Assembly: GCA_963731105.1 (NCBI GenBank)
Contig: CAVSUM010000028.1
Location: 1-64,000 of the forward strand
Length of the DNA stretch: 64,000 bases
Direction of reading: 5' to 3'
Source: RPQJ01 sp963731105
GTDB taxonomy: Bacteria; Pseudomonadota; Gammaproteobacteria; Steroidobacterales; Steroidobacteraceae
The notes under the pieces were generated by a model. That model searched no databases. It was not told where the DNA came from and saw only the letters and a list, made by a program, of their open reading frames with translations. Below are positions 7,999 to 19,285 of the stretch, piece by piece (position 1 is the stretch's first letter; each line of letters opens with the position of its first letter). The position numbers and the translations under genes are program-made.

Positions 7999-8769
7999 TC
8001 AGAACGAAATCGTCATCCCCACCAGCGGCCCCTGCTCGGTCAGGTCGTAGTGCTGGTAGTTGCGGTCGCCCTGGCGGCCGTCCTCATAGTCGAAGCCGAT
8101 CAGGCGGTAACCGAACACCACGCCGATCGTCTCGTTCGCCTGCCAGCGGACGTTGGCCAGCAGCTGGTAGCTCAGGTCCGAGCCGATGCCGAAGCCGCCG
8201 ATGTCGCCACGCAGGTTGAAGCGCCAGTCGTCGGCGAACGGTGCGTTGTACTGCAGGCCGACCATGGGGTCGATCCAGCTCGCGTCGTCACCCGCCGTGC
8301 GGGTGGTCTCGGCGCCGGTGAGCGGGTTGCGGGTCGTGAGCTTGAGGTCGGTGGATAGATCGAACCAGGACAAGCTGAACAGCCCCTCGAGATTGGGCGT
8401 AATCCGGCGACCCACGGTGCCCATCAGGGTCATCTGGTCGACGTCCATGTCGCCCTTGACGATGTCGCGCTGGCTGGTCGCCGTGCCGCCGAGCCCCATG
8501 AACGTCGCGTCGATCGTGAACGACCACGTGCCGTTGTCGGCGCGATACGCGCCCATGGCACCCATCTCGAGCGCGTCGAACACGTCGGAGATGCTCACGT
8601 CCACGGGCACGGTCAGGTTGCCGATCGTGGCCTCGCCGTCGATCGCTGCACCCATCGCGTAAATGATCACGGTGTGCTCCCAGTCGCCGTCGGCGGCCAG
8701 CGCCGGTGCGGTCGCGCAGCAACCAAGGATCGACGCGACGACGGCGGATATTGGCTTATGACGATTCAT
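7999..8769 (-). CDS. exported beta-barrel protein, unknown role
   Basis: This 256-residue protein begins with a signal peptide (ISAVVASILGCCATAPALAA) and then alternates amphipathic strands: HTVIIYAMGAAIDG, YRADNGTWSFTIDATFMGLGG, TPNLEGLFSLSWFDL, TIGVVFGYRLIGFDYEDG. It ends in a terminal phenylalanine (VGMTISF), the C-terminal signal for outer-membrane assembly. It has the look of a small 10-12-stranded barrel related to hypothetical OmpW/YfaZ-like proteins, but I do not recognise a specific family. The ATG at 8769 is chosen because the signal peptide starts there. It is the first gene of a minus-strand operon and divergent from the sulfatase gene. Confidence 0.7.
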   Translation of the reverse strand: MNRHKPISAVVASILGCCATAPALAADGDWEHTVIIYAMGAAIDGEATIGNLTVPVDVSISDVFDALEMGAMGAYRADNGTWSFTIDATFMGLGGTATSQRDIVKGDMDVDQMTLMGTVGRRITPNLEGLFSLSWFDLSTDLKLTTRNPLTGAETTRTAGDDASWIDPMVGLQYNAPFADDWRFNLRGDIGGFGIGSDLSYQLLANVRWQANETIGVVFGYRLIGFDYEDGRQGDRNYQHYDLTEQGPLVGMTISF

Positions 8770-8986
8770 GCGGTACCTCGCGTCCCTGCGGAACGCATTT
8801 GCTGACACGTATTGACCGGCATTCTAGTCCAGCGCCAGCAACGGCTCATGCGCCAGGCCTGCGCCGTGGCCGGGGGTGCCGCTGTGCACTGCGGCATGTG
8901 CTGGTCGCAAATGCCTGCAATAATCCATGGCTGGCCGGCAGGCTGTTCTGCCCACGCCGGCGCCAATCTCGTCAGGGGGTCAACCA

Positions 8987-11377
8987 GTGTCCATTGCTGA
9001 AGGGTCTCTCGTGCGCGGCCTCGGGGCCGCAACCTTGTGCATTCTCGCCTGCACCTCGACGCAGGCAGCCGGCGCACCCATGGTCGACCGCACGATCCTG
9101 CCGATCCAGGAGCCGGCGCGCCCTCTTTACAAGGAAATCGACGCGCGCAACGTCAAGGCGCCGCCGCGCTTCGAGGTCAAGGCTCCGGAAGGCGCGCCCG
9201 AACGTGGTGATCGTGCTGATCGACGACATGGGCTTCGGCGTGCCGGCCGCCTTCGGCGGGCCGGTTTCGATGCCGACGCTGGACACCCTGGCCCAGCAGG
9301 GTCTGCGCTACAACAACTTCCACACCACGGCGCTGTGCTCACCGACCCGCGCTGCGCTGAAGTCCGGGCGCAACCACCACACGGTGAACATGGCGTTCAT
9401 CACCGAGATGGCCACCGGCTTCCCGGGCGCCACCGGGCAGATTCCGAACGCCACCGCGCCGCTGGCCGAAACGCTGCGGCTCAACGGCTATGCCACGGCG
9501 GCTTTCGGTAAGTGGCACGAAACGGCGGCCTGGGAAGCGAGCGTCGCCGGTCCGTTCGATCGCTGGCCGACCCGCCAGGGCTTCGACAAGTTCTACGGTT
9601 TCATCGGCGGCGAGACGAACCAGTGGGCGCCGTTCCTGTACGACGGTACGGCCGTCGTCGAACTGCCCAACGACCCGAACTACCACTTCATGGCCGACAT
9701 GACGGACAAGGCCGTGGCGTGGATCAAGTACCAGAAGGCGCTCGCGCCGCAGAAGCCGTCGTTCATCTACTTCGCACCGGGCGCGACACATGCCCCGCAC
9801 CACGTGCCGCAGGAGTGGATCGCGCGCTGGAAGGGCCGCTTCGACCAGGGCTGGGACAAGCTGCGCGAGGAATCGCTGGCCCGGCAGATCAGCATGGGCA
9901 TCGTGCCGCCGGGCACCAGGCTCGCGCCGAAGCCACCAGCGATCCGCGATTGGGACACGCTCTCGGCCGACGAGAAGCGCCTCTTCACGCGCCAGGCCGA
10001 GGTGTTCGCGGCCTACGCGGAATACACCGACCACGAGATCGGCCGCATGCTCGAGGCGTTCGCGGACGTCGGCCAGGCCGACAACACGCTGGTGGTCTAC
10101 ATCGCCGGCGACAATGGCACCAGCGGCGAAGGCGGTGCGAACGGCATGTTCAACGAATACACGTACTTCAACGGCGTGCAGGAGACCGTTGCGCAGATGC
10201 TGCCGAAGCTCGACCAGTGGGGCGGGCCCGAGACGTATCCGCACATGGCGTCCGGCTGGGCGGTCGGGTTCGATGCGCCGTTTGGCTGGATGAAGCAGGT
10301 GCCGTCGGATTTCGGCGGCACGCGCAACGGCATGGTCATGTCGTGGCCGAAGGGCATCCAGGCGAAGAACGGTATCCGCACCCAGTTCAGCCACGTGATC
10401 GACATTGCGCCGACCATCCTGCAGGCGATCGGCCTGCCGGAGCCGAAGGTGGTCAACGGCACGCCGCAGATCCCGATGGAAGGCACCAGCCTCGTCTACA
10501 CCTTCGCGGAGGCCGCGGCCAAGGAGCGCCACACGACGCAGTACTTCGAGATCGCCGGCAACCGCGCGATCTACCACGATGGCTGGTTCGCACGCACCAT
10601 CCACAGGGCGCCGTGGGAAGTACCAAGCCGCGACGGACACTCGAGGACAACACCGCGTGGCAGTTGTACGACACGCGCATCCGATTTCAGCCTGGCCAAT
10701 GATCTCGCGGCGAAGAACCCGCAGAAGCTGGCGGAACTCCAGGCGGTCTTCCTGAGGGAGGCCGAGAAGTATCACGTGCTGCCGATGGATGATCGTGTGA
10801 TCGAGCGCATGGATGCGCCACGGTTGGTCGTCCCGACCTCATGGCTGGCCGCAACTCGATGACGCTTGCCGAGGGCATGACCGGCATGATGGAGGGCGTG
10901 TTCGTCAACGTGAAGAACCGCTCCAAGACCATCACGGCGGAACTCGAAGTGCCGCAGGGCGGCGCCAACGGCACGATCCTCGCGCAGGGCGGCCGCTTCG
11001 GCGGCTGGTCCTTGTACGTGAAGGACGGCGTGCCGGCCTACGGCTACAACTTCCTCGGCATGCAGCAGACCAGCATCGTGGCGAGCAAGCCGCTCGCACC
11101 GGGCAAGGCGACGGTGAAATTCGATTTCGCCTACGACGGCGGCGGCCCCGGCAAGGGCGGCACGGGCACGCTGTTCATCAACGGCGAGAAGGTCGGCGAG
11201 GGCCGGATCGAGCACACGCAGGCGGGCATCTTCTCCGCGGACGAGACCGCCGACGTCGGCATCGACCTCGGCACGCCGGTGGTCGAGGCGATCGGGTCCG
11301 AGGCCCGCTCGAAGTTCAACGGTCACATCCCGAAAGTGACGGTCGAGGTTCGCGCCCCGTCATCTGGCGGAGGCTAG
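8987..11377 (+). CDS. exported arylsulfatase-type sulfatase (four indels)
   Basis: A sulfatase of the alkaline-phosphatase superfamily that should hydrolyse sulfate esters in the periplasm. VVIVLIDDMGFG supplies the first metal aspartates, CSPTRAALKSGR is the CxPxR site for formylglycine formation, and VVYIAGDNGTSGEGG the later metal site. The C-terminal part (MAGRNSMTLAEGM to PKVTVEVR) is the beta-sandwich domain usual in this subgroup. The frame breaks near 9201 (+1), 10617 (-1), 10683 (+1) and 10828 (-1). These cancel out, and the corrected protein has 796 residues, a normal length. The GTG at 8987 has AGGGGGT upstream and starts a signal sequence that may be a lipoprotein signal (CILACTS). 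It ends CTAG, shared with the convergent mscS-like gene. Confidence 0.88.
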
Positions 11378-13080
11378 CCGTCGGTCGCAGCGCCCGAACG
11401 TTGCGCTGCCTGGTCCGCCGGCGACTTGTACCAGTCCGCCGGCGGCACCAGTTTCGGGTGCGCCGGATCCGCCTCGTAGCGCGGCGACATGATCTGCACG
11501 CCGTGCTCGTTGAACACGTCCTGGATGTGCGCGTGCAGCTCGTCGAGCGCCGCGAGCCGTCGCGTGGGATCGGCGACGCCGACCAGCATCGTGTACTCGA
11601 CCGCGTAGTCGAGCAGCGCCGTCTGCAGGATGCGCGGCGGCGGATCGCGCAGGATCGCCGTCGTGCGTTCGGCCGCCTGCCCGAGCATGGCCTGCACCTG
11701 CCGCCAGGGCGCGTCGTAGCCGATCGTGACCGTGGTCGGCACGCGCAGCCCGTCCTGCGCGGCGAGACGCGACAGGTTGCGCGTGACGTTGCCGACGATC
11801 ACCGCGTTCGGAATCGTGACCTGCTCGTGCCGCAGCGTCTCGATGCGGGTGGTGAGGAAGCCGATCTCGCGCACCAGGCCCTCGGTCTCGCCGACCTGCA
11901 CGAACTCGCCGGGGCGGAACGACCGCGAGTACATCAGCATCAGGCCGCTCACGGCCTGGTTGACCACCCCGGACGAGCCGATCGACAGCATGAGCCCGAC
12001 GAACACGCCGATACCCTTGAAGGCCTCGCTGCCGCTGCCGGGAAAATAGGGATAGGCGGCGACCAGCGCCAGCAGCCAGACGAAGGCGCTGAGCAACCGG
12101 CCGGTCGGCCGGGCGGTCGCTTCGTCCACCCATGGCACCTCGATGCGACGGTGCTCGACGCCGGCGAAGAAGACGCGCAGCAGGCGCGTCACGAACCGGG
12201 CGATCAGGAAGATCAGCAACACGAACAGCAGGCCCGGCAGTGCCTGCATCGCCGCGAGTACGAACTCGCTGAGCCGGGTCACCAGCCCGGCGAGCAGCGC
12301 CTCGCCCCACGGACGGGTGTAGGGAAACTGCGCCAGCACCAGCCCGAGCCATTCGTACACCACGACCACGCCGACCAGGAAGGCCAGCAGCTTGAGCGGC
12401 ACGGCCGCCAGTCGCGCGAGGCCCAGCTGACCGACGGTCTGGTGCCCAAGGGTCTTGGTCAGGCCCGCGGAGCGACGCTCCACGAACCCGTGCAGTCGCC
12501 GGGCGCTCCAGCCATAGGCCTTCAACAAGGCCCATAGCACGCCCAGCATCACGAGCGTGGCGAGCAGCGCGTAGCCGGCTGCGGCCAGCATCTGCCGCGA
12601 GTCGCGCGCTTCGCGGATCTCGCCCAGTGCCAGCCGCAGGCGGTCCGCCACCCGGGTCGCGACCGCCATGGTGGTCTCCTCCACCTCGGCGTCGACATCC
12701 TCGTCGAACACGCGCATCACGACATGCCCGTCGATGAGCACCGCGATGCCGTCCTGTATGTCCCGCGTGCCGACTGCCAGCGGCCCGCCCTCGGCGACCA
12801 CCGCCGCGATACGCTCCTGGACGGCGACCGCCCGGTCCGCCGGTGGCGCACCGAGTACGTCGGCGCGCAGCGTGACGATGCGGCGGTTGGCAATCTGGAC
12901 GTCGGCCGGAGGCGACCTGACCTCGGCAGGAACCGCAGGCGCCCCAGCCGGCATCGCTGCCTGGTTGGCGGCTCCCTGGGTCGGTGCGGCCGGCACGGCG
13001 GTCGACGCCAGCAGCGCGAGGACGCAGCAGGCACCCACCTTCAGCAGGGCCCCACGGCGGGAACCAACGGCACGACGCAT
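11374..13080 (-). CDS. MscS-family mechanosensitive channel with periplasmic N-terminal domain
   Basis: This 568-residue inner-membrane protein has a signal peptide, about 120 residues likely in the periplasm (IANRRIVTLRADVLGAPPADRA), then five or so hydrophobic helices. The MscS pore helix and beta domain follow: GIGVFVGLMLSIGSSGVVNQAVSG, SRSFRPGEFVQVGETEGLVREIGFLTTRIETL and HEQVTIPNAVIVGNVTRNLS. Such channels open on membrane tension and release solutes in hypo-osmotic shock. It is a larger relative of E. coli MscS. It is convergent with the sulfatase gene, sharing the four bases CTAG (11374-11377), and is divergent from the DUF502 gene. A second, smaller MscS-like gene lies at 56903. Confidence 0.9.
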   Translation of the reverse strand: MRRAVGSRRGALLKVGACCVLALLASTAVPAAPTQGAANQAAMPAGAPAVPAEVRSPPADVQIANRRIVTLRADVLGAPPADRAVAVQERIAAVVAEGGPLAVGTRDIQDGIAVLIDGHVVMRVFDEDVDAEVEETTMAVATRVADRLRLALGEIREARDSRQMLAAAGYALLATLVMLGVLWALLKAYGWSARRLHGFVERRSAGLTKTLGHQTVGQLGLARLAAVPLKLLAFLVGVVVVYEWLGLVLAQFPYTRPWGEALLAGLVTRLSEFVLAAMQALPGLLFVLLIFLIARFVTRLLRVFFAGVEHRRIEVPWVDEATARPTGRLLSAFVWLLALVAAYPYFPGSGSEAFKGIGVFVGLMLSIGSSGVVNQAVSGLMLMYSRSFRPGEFVQVGETEGLVREIGFLTTRIETLRHEQVTIPNAVIVGNVTRNLSRLAAQDGLRVPTTVTIGYDAPWRQVQAMLGQAAERTTAILRDPPPRILQTALLDYAVEYTMLVGVADPTRRLAALDELHAHIQDVFNEHGVQIMSPRYEADPAHPKLVPPADWYKSPADQAAQRSGAATDG

Positions 13081-13252
13081 GCGGTGTTGCCTCGAGAGCT
13101 ACAGACGGCCAGTGTAGCGGCGCAATCCCGCACGGCAAACCTGCCGGACCGGGGCAATCAACCGCTGGCTGGCGGTGCGCTGGCACCCCGTGCTGGTGCT
13201 AGCCTAGTCAAAGTAGATCCGGCGCCGATGCAGCCTCGGCTGGAGGAAACCA

Positions 13253-13865
13253 GTGAAAGCAGTCAAGGAGTTCTTCAAGGCGACGATCGTCGGCGGAATC
13301 GTGTTTCTGGTGCCATTGATCCTGCTGATCCTGGTCCTGCGGCACGCCATGGCATTTGCCGGCAAGATTGCCGGACCGATCGCCGCGCTGGTCCCGGAGC
13401 ACAAGATTGCCGGCGTGGCCGCGGCCACGATCATCGCCGCCGTCGTGTTGCTGCTGCTCTCCTTCCTGGCCGGACTGTTCGCCAGGACCGAGACCGGGCG
13501 CGGCCTGGCTCGATGGCTCGAGGATTCGCTGCTCGGCAACCTGCCGCAGTACCGCATGGTGAAGACCATGGCCGAAGGCCTCGCCCAGATCGAGGACTCG
13601 CAAAACCTTCGCCCCGCCATGGTGAGCATCGAAGGTGGCTGGCAGCTCGGCTACCTACTGGAGGAAGTCGGCCCGGGCTGGGTCGCGGTGTTCCTGCCGC
13701 AGGCGCCCACGCCGATGTCCGGCAACGTCATGTACATGCCCAGCCGGGCGGGTCCGGGCGCTCGACATGCCGATCGGCGAGGCGATGCTGCTGATCAAGC
13801 GGCTGGGCGTCGGTTCGGCGCACGCACTGCGCACGGCAGACCTGACACCAGTGCCGGAGGGCTGA
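13253..13865 (+). CDS. DUF502 family membrane protein (one frameshift)
   Basis: The DUF502 family is seen from two transmembrane helices (IVGGIVFLVPLILLILVL and AAATIIAAVVLLLLSFLAGLF), then GNLPQYRMVKTMAEGL and GWVAVFLPQAPTPMSGNVMYMP, typical of this family of unknown role. Near 13745 the frame breaks inside a GGG run. Removing one G joins PSRRVRALDMPIGEAMLLIK and yields 203 residues, the family length. Start ATG 13253 follows GGAGGAAACC. It may be cotranscribed with downstream genes, although a possible promoter lies at 13908. Confidence 0.85.
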
Positions 13866-13884
13866 GCCGGCACTCGCGCCCTGC

Positions 13885-13913
13885 GGTCGAGCGCGCGACG
13901 GCCGCGCTATAAT
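13885..13913 (+). promoter_or_regulatory. possible sigma-70 promoter of the DUF3313 gene
   Basis: A perfect -10 hexamer TATAAT (13908-13913) lies 28 bases ahead of the ATG at 13942, in a very GC-rich setting where such a run is rare. At 17-base spacing the -35 would be GGTCGA (13885-13890), a poor match, so only the -10 is convincing. Confidence 0.4.
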
Positions 13914-13941
13914 CGAGCAGCTCCCACATGGACCCACGAAA

Positions 13942-14634
13942 ATGAAAACGCTGACCTGGCTTGCTGCATTGCTGCTGACCGTCACCTGCGGTGCCGCGGT
14001 GGCCGACGACATGCCCGAGTCCTGGGACGGCCTGGTGCAGGTGAAACCGAAGCGCATGGACGCCGCCTACCTGCTGCCGGGCGCCGACTTCCGTCAGTAC
14101 ACCAAGCTGATGGTCGACCCAGCCGAGGTCGCATTCGCCAAGAACTGGCTGCGATCGCAGAACGACTCGCGCAACCTGTCGCGCAACGTGACCCAGGAGG
14201 ATGCCGAGAAGATCCTCGCCGCGGCGCGCAGCAACTTCGACGAGATCTTCGTCGAGGCCTTCACCAAGGCGGGCTACACCATCGTGCAGGCGCCGGGGCG
14301 CGACGTCATGCGCGTATCGACGGCGGTGCTCAACCTGTACGTCACCGCACCGGACGTGCCGACTGCCGGGCGCTCGACCACCTACACCACGCAGGCCGGC
14401 GAGGCGACGCTGGTCATCGAGGTGCGGGACTCGACCACCAACCTGCTGCTCGGTCGCGTGCTCGACCGCCGCGAGACGCAGCGCTCGACGATGCAGATGA
14501 CCACCAGCGTCACCAACCTCGCCGAGTTCCGCACGCTGTTCAAGGCCTGGGCCGGCACCGTGGTGAAGGGCCTCGGCGAACTCAAGGAACACTCGCCGGT
14601 GCCCGAGGACCTGAAGCCGAAGCAGAAGCTGTGA
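13942..14634 (+). CDS. DUF3313-like exported protein
   Basis: This 230-residue protein has a signal peptide (TWLAALLLTVTCGAAVA) and then SWDGLVQVKPKRMDAAYLLPGADFRQYTKLMVDPAEVAF, the start seen in DUF3313 envelope proteins, many of which are lipoproteins. Here the Cys in the signal is followed by GAAVADD, so cleavage at AVA by signal peptidase I looks more likely than lipidation. Later EATLVIEVRDSTTNLLLGRVLDRRETQ is also family-like. Role unknown. It is followed 48 bases later by the cytochrome gene on the same strand. Confidence 0.75.
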   Translation: MKTLTWLAALLLTVTCGAAVADDMPESWDGLVQVKPKRMDAAYLLPGADFRQYTKLMVDPAEVAFAKNWLRSQNDSRNLSRNVTQEDAEKILAAARSNFDEIFVEAFTKAGYTIVQAPGRDVMRVSTAVLNLYVTAPDVPTAGRSTTYTTQAGEATLVIEVRDSTTNLLLGRVLDRRETQRSTMQMTTSVTNLAEFRTLFKAWAGTVVKGLGELKEHSPVPEDLKPKQKL

Positions 14635-14682
14635 CCCACGGATTGGCCCTGCTGCAGGTCGGCGGGGCTGCCTAGCCCAGGC

Positions 14683-16836
14683 ATGTCGCGCCGCGTCATC
14701 GTCGCCGGCCTGGTCGGCACCGCGTTGCTCGCGGTCGGCGCCTTCGCGGCGTGGCGCGGCGGCGTGTTCGGTCCGGCGACGCCGCCCGCCGCGACACAAT
14801 CCCAACCTGATGCCGGCGCTTCGACCGCCGCACCACTGACGTACGTCGGCTCTGCCGCCTGCCGCGACTGCCACGCGGACGAATTCCAGCGCTGGCAGCA
14901 GTCGCAGCACGCCGCGGCCATGCAGGTCGCCGACGAGCGCACCGTGCTCGGCGATTTCTCGGGCGTGAAATACCGCAACCGTGGCGTCACGAGCGAGTTC
15001 TTCCGCCGCGACGACCGGTTCGTCGTGCGCACCGAGGGGCCGGACGGCAAGCTGGCGGACTTCGAGGTGCGCCACACCTTCGGCGTGTATCCGCTGCAGC
15101 AATACCTGGTCGAGCTGCCCGGCGGCCACGTGCAGGCGCTGTCGCTCGCGTGGGACGCGCGGCCGAAGGCGCAGGGCGGGCAACGCTGGTTCCACCTCTA
15201 CCCCGACGAGCGCATCGCGCACACCGACGAGCTGCACTGGACGCAACGGCAGCAGAACTGGAACTTCATGTGCTCCGACTGCCACTCGACGGACGTGCAC
15301 AAGAACTACGACGCTGCGGCGAACACGTTCGCGACGCAGTTCGCCGAGGTGAGCGTGGGCTGCGAGGCCTGCCACGGGCCCGGCAGCCGGCACGTCGAGC
15401 TCGCGCGCAGCGCTGCGGCGGGTGGCGCCGGACCGGCCTCGGGCGGACTGACGGTGGCGTTCGACGAGCGACGCAATGCCGCCTGGGTGATCGACCCCAC
15501 CACCGGCAACGCGACGCGCACCCAGCCGCGCACGACCAGCAGGGAACTCGACGTCTGCGCACAATGCCACGCACGTCGCGGCCAGTTCTCGAACGGCTAC
15601 CGTCCGGGCGAGCCGTTCACGGACCACTACCTGCCCGCGCTGCTCGGCGACGGCCTGTACCACGCCGACGGCCAGCAGCGCGACGAGGTGTTCAACTGGG
15701 GCTCGTTCCTGTCGAGCCGCATGCATGACAAGGGCGTGACCTGCGGCGATTGCCACGACCCGCACGGCGGCAAGCTGCGCGCGGACGGCAATGCCGTGTG
15801 CGCGCAGTGCCACCTGGCGTCGAAGTACGACACGACGCAGCACCACTTCCATGCACCGGGCACGCCGGGCGCGGCCTGCGCGTCGTGCCACATGAAGACC
15901 GACACCTACATGGTGGTGGATCCGCGCCACGACCACAGCTTCCGTATCCCGCGGCCGGACCGCACGGTGAGCCTCGGCACGCCCAATGCCTGCAACCAGT
16001 GCCACACGGACCGCGACGCGGCGTGGGCCGCCGCCGCGATCCGCAAGCGCTACCCGGAACCGAAGCCCGGCTTCCAGGGCTTCGCGGAGGCGTTCGCGGC
16101 CGCCGACCGCGGCGATCCCTCGGCGGCGATGGCGCTGACGCAGGTCGCGGCCAACCAGGACGAATCGGCCATCGCACGTGCGTCGGCACTCGAGCGCCTG
16201 GCGGGCGTTCCCGGCGAAAGCTCGCTGCTCGCCGCCGAGGCCGCGCTCGACGACGCGAGCCCGCTGGTGCGTCGCGCGGCGGTCGCCGTGTTCGAGCAAC
16301 TGCCGCCGCTGCAGCGGCGCGCGGTCATGCCGCTGCTGGCCGATCCGTCGCGCATCGTGCGCATGCAGGCGGCGCGCACGCTCGCGCCACTCGCCGACGA
16401 TGCCTTCGATGCGACCAGCCTGGCTGCCTTCCGGGTTGCCTCTGACGAATATGCCGCGGCCGAGCGCTTCAATGCCGATCGCCCCGAGCATCGCACCAAC
16501 CTCGGCGGATTCCTCGCCGAGCGCGGCGATGCCGTCGCGGCCGAAGCCGAGTATCGGGCGGCGCTGCAGCTCGACCAGCGCTTCGTGCCCGCCTGGGCGA
16601 ACCTCGCCGACCTGATGCGCATGCTGGGCCGCGAGGCGGAGGTGGAGCGGACGCTGCACGAGGGCCTCGCGCTATCGCCCGATGCCGCCGCGCTGCACCA
16701 CGCCCTCGGCCTGTCGCTGGTGCGCCAGCAACGCAAGGACGAGGCGCTGCGCGAGCTGCGTCGCGCCACGGAACTCGACCCCGCCAACCAGCGCTTCAAG
16801 TACGTCTACGACGTCGCCCGCGCCGAGCTGCGCTGA
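14683..16836 (+). CDS. octaheme c-type cytochrome with HEAT and TPR C-terminal region
   Basis: This 717-residue protein is anchored by one N-terminal helix (VIVAGLVGTALLAVGAFAAW). It has eight CxxCH heme c sites: Cys60 (CRDCH), 197 (CSDCH), 227 (CEACH), 292 (CAQCH), 354 (CGDCH), 373 (CAQCH), 399 (CASCH) and 437 (CNQCH). The heme part resembles the cytochrome c554/multiheme fold (HGPGSRHVELARS). From about 470 on, HEAT-like repeats (ASPLVRRAAVAVFEQLPPLQRRAV) and two or three TPR units (AEAEYRAALQLDQRFVPAWANLADLMRMLG and following) appear. It probably transfers electrons in the periplasm, with the repeats docking a partner. No reductase partner is nearby. It lies 3 bases before recQ, an unlikely functional pairing. 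Confidence 0.88.
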   Translation: MSRRVIVAGLVGTALLAVGAFAAWRGGVFGPATPPAATQSQPDAGASTAAPLTYVGSAACRDCHADEFQRWQQSQHAAAMQVADERTVLGDFSGVKYRNRGVTSEFFRRDDRFVVRTEGPDGKLADFEVRHTFGVYPLQQYLVELPGGHVQALSLAWDARPKAQGGQRWFHLYPDERIAHTDELHWTQRQQNWNFMCSDCHSTDVHKNYDAAANTFATQFAEVSVGCEACHGPGSRHVELARSAAAGGAGPASGGLTVAFDERRNAAWVIDPTTGNATRTQPRTTSRELDVCAQCHARRGQFSNGYRPGEPFTDHYLPALLGDGLYHADGQQRDEVFNWGSFLSSRMHDKGVTCGDCHDPHGGKLRADGNAVCAQCHLASKYDTTQHHFHAPGTPGAACASCHMKTDTYMVVDPRHDHSFRIPRPDRTVSLGTPNACNQCHTDRDAAWAAAAIRKRYPEPKPGFQGFAEAFAAADRGDPSAAMALTQVAANQDESAIARASALERLAGVPGESSLLAAEAALDDASPLVRRAAVAVFEQLPPLQRRAVMPLLADPSRIVRMQAARTLAPLADDAFDATSLAAFRVASDEYAAAERFNADRPEHRTNLGGFLAERGDAVAAEAEYRAALQLDQRFVPAWANLADLMRMLGREAEVERTLHEGLALSPDAAALHHALGLSLVRQQRKDEALRELRRATELDPANQRFKYVYDVARAELR

Positions 16837-16839
16837 CGA

Positions 16840-18628
<1,789 letters not shown>

Positions 18629-18655
<27 letters not shown>

Positions 18656-19285
18656 GATTTCGCGCGACTCGAGCACCGTCACGCCCGGCCGCTCGCGTAG
18701 CGCCATGACGATCATCGCCGCGGCGATGTCGCCCGCGGGCACCGGCCGCCAGGTGGCGGGCGCGAACCGCAGCAGGTGCCCGCTGAGGCGCTCGAGCGGC
18801 CGCGCCTCGGCGCGGTCGCCCGCGATCACCGATGGCCGCACGATGGCGAGGCTCGGCCAGCCAAGTTGCTGCAGGCCCTCCTCCGTCTCGCCCTTGACCC
18901 GTGAATAGAAGAATGGTGACGAGCGGCTGGCGCCCAGCGCGCTCACGATCGAGAAGTGTCGTGCGCCGTTCTTGCGCGTCAGCTGCGCGAGGCGCAGCGG
19001 ATATTCGTAGTCCACCGCGCGGAAGCGCTCCTGCGAGCCGGCCTTGCGGATCGTGGTGCCGAGCGCGCAGTAGACGTGGTCACCGCGCAACCGCTCGCGC
19101 ACCTCGCCGAGATTCTCGAATTCGGTGACCACCTGGCGCAGCTTGCGCTCTGCAGGCACGTCGGTGAGCTTGCGCCGCGTCACCACGATCACGCGCTCGT
19201 AGCGCGGCGAGGCGAGCAGGCGGCGCAGGCATTCGCCGCCGACGAGGCCCGTCGCCCCGGCCAGGATCGCGGTCAGCGCCTTCAT
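18629..19285 (-). CDS. NAD(P)-binding Rossmann protein, NmrA/HTATIP2-like
   Basis: This 218-residue protein begins AILAGATGLVGGECLRRLL, the GxxGxxG dinucleotide site of atypical short-chain dehydrogenases. It continues VYCALGTTIRKAGSQERFRAVDYEYPLRLAQL and HFSIVSALGASRSSPFFYSRVKGETEEGLQQLG, the pattern of the oxidoreductase HTATIP2/YbjT-like group. The YxxxK-like pair is YSRVK. Substrate unknown; such proteins may act as redox sensors. ATG 19285 overlaps the stop of the M16 gene (ATGA), so it is the third gene of the M16 operon. Its end overlaps recQ convergently (18629-18655). Confidence 0.8.

Noticed and set aside
8987..11377. Sulfatase gene as a decayed pseudogene
   Set aside because: Four indels cancel in frame, all domains including CSPTR are intact, and the same insertion-type errors occur in housekeeping genes such as recQ and frmA.
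13795..16659. A 954-codon open frame on the minus strand opposite the DUF3313 and cytochrome genes
   Set aside because: It is an antisense shadow of the octaheme cytochrome and DUF3313 genes; the composition is Arg/His-rich and no family pattern is seen.
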